Origin: Stomoxys calcitrans
Lineage: Eukaryota; Arthropoda; Insecta; Diptera; Muscidae
Length of the DNA: 64,000 nucleotides
Reading direction: 5' to 3'
Assembly: GCF_963082655.1 (NCBI RefSeq)
Contig: NC_081553.1
Location: 227,029,327-227,093,326 of the forward strand
Below are positions 55,701 to 64,000 of this stretch, in pieces. A model generated the notes under the pieces. That model was not told the DNA's origin. It searched no databases and saw only the letters and a list, made by a program, of their open reading frames with translations. Position 1 is the first letter of the stretch, and the number at the start of each line of letters is the position of its first letter. Made by a program: the position numbers and the translations under genes.

Positions 55701-56550
55701 TGTGACTGGGCTGGGCTTCGATAATTTTATTGTTCTTAAATTTTGATTTGATTTCCTATCCCACTATCCAATACCTTGATGGTTTGATTACCTTTGTCGC
55801 TTACATTTCATGTGATTCACTTTTAGCTTTAGTTTTCAGCATGTTATTACAATCAATTGCAGGAACCTGTATTTCCTCCTTTTTTTTGCTAAATATGCAC
55901 ACACGTATATGCAAGTAAATTGAAGGCTCTTTTAAAGTTTCCTCTTATTTGAGGAAATGGCTTTTGCATCGTGCCTGTATAACCATAAAAAATATGATGT
56001 GAAACTTAGTTTTGATGGCTATGGAGAACACCGTAGACAGCAACAGAAAAAGGACAATAAACCCATCTTTGAGGTGCACACATGTGCCATTCAGATGGAT
56101 GGATGGTTGGATGTTTGGATGCTTCGCCAAGTACAGTGGCATAGAACAAAAACAAAACCTCCTTCTTTATTATTCATGCTTTAGTTTATTTTTTTGCTTT
56201 TTATTCCAGCGAAACCAGTCATAAACACTTTGCGTTTTTATGATCGATTTTCGTTGGCAGAATTGGTTGACAATGGTGAAAAACTGAAGGATACAAAATG
56301 AAAATCCCGATGACATACAATGCTCAACAAAGCAAAAGGTGGGAATATGTAAACTAGTAAGGACGGCGTATGGAAAGAAGGACTCAAACCTGATGACAGT
56401 AAAATACCACATGCCTTGATAAATGAAAATGCAATGATGGATTTCATTGTGAAAACACTTCTTGTGAGGATTCTTGCAAAAGAATGGAAGTTAAAAATAA
56501 AAAAAAATTATTTAAAAAAAATTTCAGCATATTAAAATAAAACAGGAAGA
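55701..56550. other. No gene recognised
   Basis: AT-rich. Overlapping frames on both strands at 55945-56447 have no domain. A GGATGGATGGTTGGATG simple repeat lies near 56096. Confidence 0.45.
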
Positions 56551-56554
56551 AGGT

Positions 56555-56585
56555 ATATAAGATTCGGCCGAGCCGAATCTTATAT
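56555..56585. repeat. Perfect 14-bp palindrome at HINE tail junction
   Basis: ATATAAGATTCGGC (56555-56568), a CGA spacer, then GCCGAATCTTATAT (56572-56585). The left arm matches the sub-terminal part of a plus-oriented HINE-I tail and the right arm the start of the minus-oriented copy 13. Confidence 0.85.
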
Positions 56586-57500
56586 AGCATCCACCATGGA
56601 AACAGTTATAGAAAAACCAGTTATAGAAAAACACTACCTCCAAAATTTCATGCACAGTTGGAAGTTCTACCAAAACTACATATGCAAAATTTCAACCATA
56701 TTGGATAAGAATTACGCCCTCCAGAAGTCCAAGGATTCTAATCGGGAGATCGGTTTTAATGGGGGCTATATCAAGATATGGACTGTTTTAGACCATATTT
56801 TATACATTTGTTGGGAGTCTTACCAGAACACTTCATGCAAAATTTCGGCCAAATCGGATAAGAACTGCGCCCTCTAGAGGCTCAAGAAGTCTAATCGGGA
56901 GATCGGTATATATGGCGGCTATATCAGGTTATGGAATGATTCACACTATACTTGGCATACTCGTTGGGAGTTATACCAGAACACTTCATGCAAAATTTCA
57001 GCCAAATCGGCTAAGAATTTCGCTCTCTAGAAGCTCTAGAAGTCAAGACCCAAGTTCGGTTTATATGGCAGCTATATCAGGTTATCAACTGATTTAGACC
57101 ATACACGAAACAGTTGTCGGAAGTGATACCAGAACACCACGTGCAAAAAAAAAAAATTTCGGCCAAATCGGATAAGAATTGCGCTGTCTAGAAGCTCAAG
57201 AAGTCAAGACACAAGATCGGTAATCTGGCAGCTATATCAAAACATGGATTTGACCCATTTACAATCCCAATCGCCCCACACTTATAGGAAATATTTGTGC
57301 AAAATATATCAAGCGTCGTCTAGCTTTACTCCTTTGAACGTTAGCGTGCTTTCGACAGATGGACGGACATGGCTAGATTGACTTAAAATGTCAAGACGAT
57401 CAAGAATATATATACTTTATGTGGTCTTAGATGCACATTTCAAGGTGTTACAAACGGAATGACAAAATTATTATACCCCCCATCCTATGGTGGGGGGTAT
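56569..57500 (-). mobile_element. HINE-I copy 13
   Basis: The left end carries GCCGAATCTTATATAGCATC and CACCATGGAAACAG but not the outer tail. Four or five monomers follow. The GACAGATGGACGGACATGGC block is near 57354, and the head CCCCATCCTATGGTGGGGGG then TATAAAG lies near 57497. Its head is repeated in the 186-bp duplication that follows. Confidence 0.8.
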
Positions 57501-57820
57501 AAAGAATAACATGTTACACAAAAAATCGTCGTTCCCTCCCCCTTATCCTAATTTTCAGAAACGCCAGATCTCGGAGATGGGCGGTGCGATTTAAGCGAAA
57601 TTTTATGTGCTCTCATATAGTCTCATTTCACTCTCATTTCAAGGTGTTACAAACGGAATGACAAAATTATTATACCCCCCATCCTATGGTGGGGGGTATA
57701 AAGAATAACATGTTACACAAAAAATCGTCGTTCCCTCCCCCTTATCCTAATTTTCAGAAACGCCAGATCTCGGAGATGGGCGGTGCGATTTAAGCGAAAT
57801 TTTATGTGCTCTCATATAGT
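57436..57820. repeat. 186-bp exact tandem duplication across a HINE/G junction
   Basis: 57436-57621 and 57635-57820 appear identical over 186 bp, 199 bp apart, with 13 bp between. Each unit contains the end of a HINE-I head (AAACGGAATGACAAAATTAT) and the start of a G element (TTCCCTCCCCCTTATCCTAA). This is either a very recent duplication or an assembly artefact. Confidence 0.9.
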
Positions 57821-59407
57821 ACTCTAAAAATAAAAATTTGGTATCCAAATTTCGGATGGGGTGCCTAGGGGGGCTTCCCCACCCTAAAACCTACCAAACA
57901 TATATTAAGACCAATCACAACAATATGGGACTCAAATGAAAGGTATTTAGGATAAAAAAACGTATCTGATATCCAATTGTCCGACCAATTGCTAGGGGGA
58001 CCACCCCAAGCCCCAAAACACCCCTAAATCGGACATATTTACCGACCATGGCAATATGGGACTCAAATGAAAGGTCTTCGCGAGTAAAATACGAATTTGA
58101 TATCCAAATTTGAGACAAAGTTTCTGGGGGTCCACCCCACCCCCGCAACACCGCCCAAATAGGAAGTATTTGCTGACTATTGCAATATAAGGCTTAAATA
58201 AGAGGGTTTTTAGAGTAGAACTCGAATCCGATATATATTTTCAAGGCCAACTCACTGAGTGGCCGCCCATCCCCCAAAACACCTCCACAGCCGGCTATGT
58301 TTGCCGACTATGGAAAAAAAAGGGGCTCAAATTACAGGTATTTAGAAGTAGATCGCGTATCTGATATCAACATTAGGGACCAACAGTCTAGGGGACGTCC
58401 CACCACCATAACAACCCCCAAACAGGACGTATTTGCTCACCAGGAGAATTTGGATCTTAGAGAGAGTGGAACTAAATATTTACAGTTTTTGGTGCCAATA
58501 CCCCAAACCGGACATATTTTCTGACTTTTGCATTAAGGAGTTTAAATGAGATTAGAAAACGAGTTTGATATCCAATTTTGAGGCCAATGGCAATATGGGA
58601 TTCAAATATATAAGAATAGAGCACGTTGCTGATATATTTTCAGGGCTTAGTGTTTGGGGGACCACCCAATCCCCAAAACACCCCTTAATCGGGCATATTT
58701 ACCGATCATGTCAATGTGGAGCTTAAATGAAAGGCATAGGGGGTTGGTTGAGCAAGAATTGATACCCACTTTTCTCCTTTCCCAAAATACCCCACAAACA
58801 GCAATTTTTTACTGACCATCGCAATATGGGGATCAAATAAAGGTATTTGGGAGTAGAATACGAATTTGATATCCAAATTTAGGACTATGTATTTAGGGCA
58901 TCACCCATTCCCCAAAACACCCCCCAAAGGGTACAAATTGTTCGATCATGCCAATATGTGGCCCATATGAAAGGTATTTGAGATTAGAAAACGAATTTGA
59001 TAACCTATTTTGGGGCCATGTGTTTGGGGGACGCCTCATCCTGTAAACTCCTCTTAAGCCTATGGCAATATGGGGTTTAAATAAATGGTATTTGAAAGAA
59101 GAGCACGATGCTGATATTTTTTCAGGGCCAAGTGTCTGGGGGACCACCTCACCTCCGAAAACACCTCTAAATCAGATATCATGAGAATATCGGGCTGAAA
59201 TGAAGTATATTAAGAATGGAGTACACCTTACATTCGTAGACCAATAAAGATCATACGGGATTTAGATAAAGGCACTTATATTGTTAATTTGTTAATCAAG
59301 TTAGCATGATATTTCACTAAAAGATCTTTAATTGTCGAAAATAAATATTCCTTTTGTTCCATATAAAGTAAAAGAAGGCGCAGCGGAGCGGGCCCGGGTC
59401 AGCTAGT
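57520..59407 (-). mobile_element. Family-G element, head intact, ~10-12 monomers
   Basis: The G sub-tail (CGCCAGATCTCGGAGATGG) is at the left and ~131-bp monomers follow (CAATAT at 57921, 58052, 58183). The head at the right reads GAAGGCGCAGCGGAGCGGGC then CAGCTAGT at 59407. The outermost tail (ACAAACAAAC part) is missing. Confidence 0.75.
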
Positions 59408-59979
59408 TTCACTGTCCCGAATTTCAGCAAAATCGGATAATAAATGTGGCTTTTATGGGCCTAAGACCCTAAATCGGAGGATCGGTCCATATGACAGCTA
59501 TATCCAAATTAAGACCAATATGGGCCAAATTGACGAATGATGTCGAAGGGCCTAACACAACTCACTGTCCCAAATTTCAGCAAAATCGTATAATAAATGT
59601 GGCTTTTATGGGCCTAAAACCCTAAATCGGAGGATCGGTCTATATGGGGGCTATATCAAGATATAGTCCGATGTAGCCCATGTTCGAACTTATCCTGCTT
59701 ATGGACAAAAAAAAAGAATCTGTGCAAAGTTTCTGCTAAATATCTTTATTTTTAAAGACTGTAGCGTGATTTCAACAGACAGACGAGCAGAATAGATCAG
59801 CTAAGCTAGATCGTCTTAGATTTTTACGATGATCAACAATATATATGCTTAATAGGTTCGTGATTTCCACAGACAGACGGGCAGAATAAATCAAGCTGAT
59901 CTATTAGCTAACATTTCGATGCTAATATTTCGATGTGACAAAATGAATATACCCCCTTTCCTATGGTGGTGGGTATAAC
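59408..59979 (-). mobile_element. HINE-II copy 4, head side
   Basis: Two to three B-type monomers (ATGTGGCTTTTATGGGCCTA) are followed by a doubled, damaged head block (ACAGACAGACGAGCAGAATA, ACAGACAGACGGGCAGAATA) and the head TTTCCTATGGTGGTGGGTAT ending near 59977. The tail side is lost at the junction with the G head. Confidence 0.75.
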
Positions 59980-62035
59980 AAATGTGGTCATTTGCATTGG
60001 TAACATTTCTATTAGCATGCTTGCATTGATAGATAATCAGATATCTGTATAATTTTTTTTTTTCAAAAAGAGATTAAGAGATGTAAGATTTAGTTACAAC
60101 TGTAATTTTAGCATGTTTCCAAAGAGTATGGAAGGTGCTTAATTTCAGGAGCAAGTATTCATTTAAACTTGTCATCAATCTTCAAGCCCAATGGGATTTT
60201 GGATTTGACTTGTGTAAAATATCACTTGTGATCCCAAAATGAAACAACATGATAAAAACTTTATTATAACATTTAAAACTGTATTTTTTTGTTTATAGTT
60301 TTTATTTGTTTTTCTTTTCTCAACTACATATATTACATTTGCTTTAATAATATTAATAGCCTAGTAATTTCATATACTCCATTGGGTTAATGTGTATTTT
60401 TGCTTTCGTTTTTTGATTTTTTGGCAAACCCCTTACTTAACAAACGCTTTACATCTTCTGTACAAATGGCTTAAATAATAATCAATAAGTTGTAATAGCT
60501 TAGCTGTTAGATAATTCAAGGATAAAGTAAAGTAAATGGTTGCCATTTACAAAGTTTATTAAATATATCATTTGTATTTATACATAGAGCGTCAAAATAA
60601 AGTCATATCTCTACTGTGTTCCTCTGCCCAAATACCTTAGATTTGCTTTCAACGCTAAACAAAATGATGTTCTAAAAAGAAACTTTAGTATTTCGTATAT
60701 ATAATAAATTTAAAGACTTAAAATAAAAACTTTTTTAAAACAAATGCTTTTGTACACTTTAGTTTGACGCTCGCTGTAGTTATGGTTAATAGTTATTTGA
60801 ATTAATAAGTATTTATTTATTTATTTAATTATAAGTTTATAGGTATGCCTTATAAGCTTAAAGTTTGTAGTATATGCTTTACTTTAATTGATTTTTATGC
60901 ATTAGTGTTTGGGAACAGCAAACAAAGTTGCACTTTCGCATCCAGGTAGGGAAAATTATTTTATAATATTTTTAAAAATTTGTTTTGTATGCCACTTTGT
61001 TTGCTATTACCATAAGATATACATTTTTTAAAGTGAAATTTTTTCATTATAAATAAATTTTTTTTTCTAAAATTACACAGTTTTTGGTTTTTTTTTGTTC
61101 TTGTTATAAAGAAAATAATATTTTCATTCAAGCTGCTATATTTTTGTATATGTGCATATAGTAAAATACCGTTTTTAATTTTGTAATTTTATATATATTA
61201 TATTATTTTTAGTTTATATAATGTTTTTGTACATAGGAAATGCTACAGTAAAGCCCAAGTGGTGATAGTTTTTATGGAAAAATCCTCATAGAAAGTTTAA
61301 ATTAGGATTTTTATCATCTGGATTTTACCGCATCATATTTTTTCTAGTAAGGACAACTTATGTAATACAAGTATAATTGCAGTAAAAATAAAATGTTGTC
61401 AAATTTAAAAATTTTTATAAGGAACTGAATTTAATCAATATTTGGGAAAATGTGATGTCTTTATCTAAACAAGGAATACAGAACAATTAAAACTAGAGAA
61501 TATTATATTTGGGAGTTTTATATGTCAATTTAAAAAAAAAATAATTTTCGATAGTGTAACAATGGACATAACCAAGTAAAACAGAAAGAACATTAATTTC
61601 TTTATTCTTTACTATTTACTTTTCTAAAGTTTTTAAAATGTTTTTTGAGAATTTCAGAATAAAATTGAATGATACGCTTTATAAGCATCCTAAATTAAAA
61701 CGTACAACGTCAATGACTGTCAAACTCCAACCAGAGAACTGCAGTGTTTGTACGTATCGCCACCGCAATTGATGCGGTTTTATGATCAACACAACGATAT
61801 GAGTGGCGTTCGTTTGAGTACTCTTACATTCGTGTTCATGCTTCGTGTATCACCGCTATAAACATTGTCTTTGACCATGGCGGTGTTTTGGGTGAATGTA
61901 GGACAAAAAGGAAAACAACGCAAACACCGCCTCAACACAACTCATAGACTCAAATTATGATTGCAGTGTTGCTTTTACAACGATGAGAAAGCCCATTTAT
62001 TTTAACAAAATTTTAGGCTCTTCGAAGTCGTCGAA
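59980..62035. other. AT-rich stretch, no gene recognised
   Basis: Two kilobases of AT-rich, apparently single-copy sequence with poly-T runs. 61690-61960 is locally GC-richer (GTACGTATCGCCACCGCAAT) but has no sustained frame. Intronic or intergenic. Confidence 0.5.
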
Positions 62036-62039
62036 AAAT

Positions 62040-62222
62040 AAAACCTCCAAAAATATCAGTTAATTCGAGCAAAAATTGCGGCATTCAGTGGCTTAGACTA
62101 TCAAATGTGATACTTGTCACAGTTGTTAAGAGTAATACCAAAACGAGATATGCCAAATTTCTAACAAATTGAATAAGAATTGCGCCCTCTAGAAGCTCAA
62201 GAAGTCTAATCGGGGGATCGTC
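62040..62222 (-). mobile_element. HINE-I monomer scrap
   Basis: One A-type monomer and part of a second (ATAAGAATTGCGCCCTCTAG then AAGCTCAAGAAGTCTAATCG) without ends. Confidence 0.65.
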
Positions 62223-62550
62223 TGGGTTTGAATTCGAAATCTACTCCCGAATACCTTTCATTTGAGCCCCATATTGAAATGAACGGGTGGCCCGAAGGGT
62301 ACTTAGACTCAAATTTTAATACCATATTCGTATTCTACTCTCCAATACCTTTCATTTGATACCTATATTGTCCCTATCGATCCACTTTTTATTTTGGGTT
62401 ATGTTTTTGGCATAAGGGGGAGGGTACGTCCCCCTTCCAATAACGAAAAATTATATAGCCTATGTTTCTTTCCAGTCAAACCTACATAATATGCGAACAT
62501 TTTGAGAAAATCGGTTCTGTCGTTTTTCCGTCTATACGGAACAAACAAAC
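62223..62550 (+). mobile_element. Family-G fragment, near-complete tail
   Basis: G monomers (CCTTTCATTTGAGCCCCATA) and the tail region AAAATCGGTTCTGTCGTTTT, then CTATACGGAACAAACAAAC, truncated before the end. The next G copy follows directly. Confidence 0.65.
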
Positions 62551-63178
62551 CGTGTCCCATATATCCGTGATTGGCTAATGTGCCCATTTTGGCCGTTTGT
62601 GTGTGGGTGGGGCCCTTTACTTCGAAATGAGTTTATATGCCAGATTCATTATCTACACCCGCATACTTTTCATTTGATACCCATATTGTCCCGATCGGTC
62701 CACTTTTGATTTTGGGTGGAGTTTTTGTGGTAAGGGGAGGATCCGCCCCTTTCGTTATCAATAAATTATTAAGTCTATTTCAAATTCCTTGCCATATTCA
62801 TAATCTACTCCCGAATACCTTTCATTTGAGTCCCATATTGGCATGATCGTCAAGTAAACCTATTCTAAGGGGTTATGGGGCTGGGGCGGCACCCCAGGTA
62901 CTTGGACCAAACTTTTATTATTCGTATTCTACTCTTGAATACCTTTTATTTGAATCTCATATTGTCCCGATCGGTCCACTTTTATTTTTGGGCAGTACTT
63001 TTGGGGTAAGGGGAAGGGTCCGCCCCCCTTCCGATATCAAAAAATTATATAGCCTATGTTTCTTTCCAGACCAACCTACACAATCTGTGAAAATGTCAAG
63101 GTAATCGGTTCAGCCGTTTTTGAGTCTATGCGGAACAAACAAACAAACCGACAAGCAAACACAAATTGAATTTTATAT
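62551..63178 (+). mobile_element. Family-G element, tail intact
   Basis: Three or four monomers lead to TAATCGGTTCAGCCGTTTTT, then GAACAAACAAACAAACCGAC and AAATTGAATTTTATAT at ~63178. The head is absent. Confidence 0.7.
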
Positions 63179-63182
63179 CTTC

Positions 63183-64000
63183 TTATATATAAAAATCAAT
63201 TTGTGTTTGTTTGTAGGTTTGTTTGTATGTTTGTGTGTTCCCTATAGACTCAGAAACGGCTGAACCGATTTTCTTGAAATTTTCACAGACGGTGCATAAT
63301 GACCCCGTGGTGAAAATAGGGTACTACATTTTTTGATATCTAAAGGGGGAGCGGACCCTTCCCCTAACCCTAATTTTCAGAAATGCCAGAACTCGGAGAT
63401 AGGTGGTGCGATCATATAGTACCCCAAAAATAGAAATTTGGTACCCAAATTTCGGATGGGGTACCTGGGGGGGCTGCCCCACCCTAAAAACTATCAAACA
63501 TATATTTGGACCAATCACGACTCAAATGAAAGGTATTTAGGATAAGAAAACGTATCTGATATCCAATTGTCGGACCAATTGCTAGGGGGACCACCCCAAG
63601 CCCCAAAACACCCCAAAATCGAACATATTTTCCGAGCATGGCAATATGGGACTCAAATGAAAGGTATTTGCGAGTAGAATACGAATCTAATATCCAAATG
63701 TGGGACCAGGTTTCTGGGGGTTCACCCCTTTCCCAAAACACCCACCAAACAGGACTTATTTACTGACCATGGGAATATGGGGCCTAAATAAAAGGTATTT
63801 GAATGTAGAATATGAATCTGATATCCAAATATGGGACTAAGTATTTAGGAGGTCGCCTCTCACCAAAAACATCCCCCAAAGGGGACAAATTTACGACCAT
63901 AGCAATATGGGCCTCAATTGAAAGGTCTTTGGGAGTAAAGCTCGAATTTGATATCAATATTCACCCAAATAGTAGTATTTTCTGACTATTGCAATATGAG
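63183..64000 (-). mobile_element. Family-G element, tail at left, runs off the window
   Basis: It begins TTATATATAAAAATCAATTT and GTGTTTGTTTG, the reverse of the G tail, ~5 bp from the previous copy's tail. The sub-tail (CTCGGAGATAGGTGGTGCG) and four or five ~131-bp monomers follow to the end of the window. Confidence 0.75.

Noticed and set aside
55945..56447. Several 60-80-codon frames on both strands
   Set aside because: They overlap one another without domain or splice context; AT-rich single-copy DNA.

Overview
The window looks like intergenic or intronic DNA of a higher fly, most likely a calyptrate/muscid such as a stable-fly or house-fly relative. It is AT-rich and packed with short non-autonomous transposons. 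It has tRNA-derived SINEs, mariner MITEs, I-like LINE debris and DINE-1-like elements, and no bacterial gene organisation. The species assignment is inferred from remembered repeat style, not from a marker gene. Almost every open frame is a by-product of repeats whose unit length is a multiple of three (153 bp and 120 bp) or a decayed transposon frame.

Four repeat systems dominate. (1) HINE-I: 13 main copies or large fragments, plus scraps, of an element with sub-terminal inverted repeats (TATACCCTCCACCAT / ATGGTGGAGGGTATA), a GC-rich hairpin (TTCGGCC-N-GGCCGAA) near the tail, a conserved head block containing CCATGTCCGTCCGTCTGT, and an interior of ~153-bp tandem monomers. (2) HINE-II: a sister family with CCCACCACC ends and its own 153-bp monomers, visibly homologous to those of HINE-I. 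(3) Family G: an unassigned element with a CTAGCTGACCCG-type head, ~131-bp interior monomers and a tail rich in ACAAACAAAC, often nested with HINEs. (4) Private tandem arrays: a 120-bp satellite (36.8-38.5 kb) and a ~31-bp hairpin minisatellite (40.2-43.7 kb).

Layout: 0-5 kb has scattered SINE, MITE and duplications; 5-17 kb has G and HINE-I copies with I-like LINE fragments at 10-11.7 kb; 18-25 kb is nearly continuous HINE sequence; 25.7-35.4 kb has nested G/HINE and LINE debris; 36-38.5 kb is HINE plus satellite; 40-44 kb is minisatellite interrupted by LINE 3' end and a mariner MITE; 45.7-48.8 kb is HINE-II, LINE 3' end and an inverted scrap of the minisatellite; 49.2-49.6 kb (minus strand) holds the only candidate host exon; 50-55.7 kb has a deleted mariner-like transposase, HINEs and a LINE C-terminal fragment; 56.5-60 kb has HINE-I, G and HINE-II abutting; 60-62 kb is AT-rich unassigned; 62-64 kb has G copies meeting tail to tail.

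No genes work together here. The coding traces are a low-complexity, alanine-rich exon of unknown gene on the minus strand, and broken transposon proteins (RNase H / C-terminal zinc-knuckle parts of an I-like LINE, a second LINE C-terminus, and a mariner-like transposase lacking most of its N-terminal half). The main interest is in repeat biology: HINEs carrying expandable 153-bp arrays, alternating HINE orientation, a hairpin minisatellite joined twice to the same LINE end, and two in-frame TAG codons beyond the candidate exon's frame.
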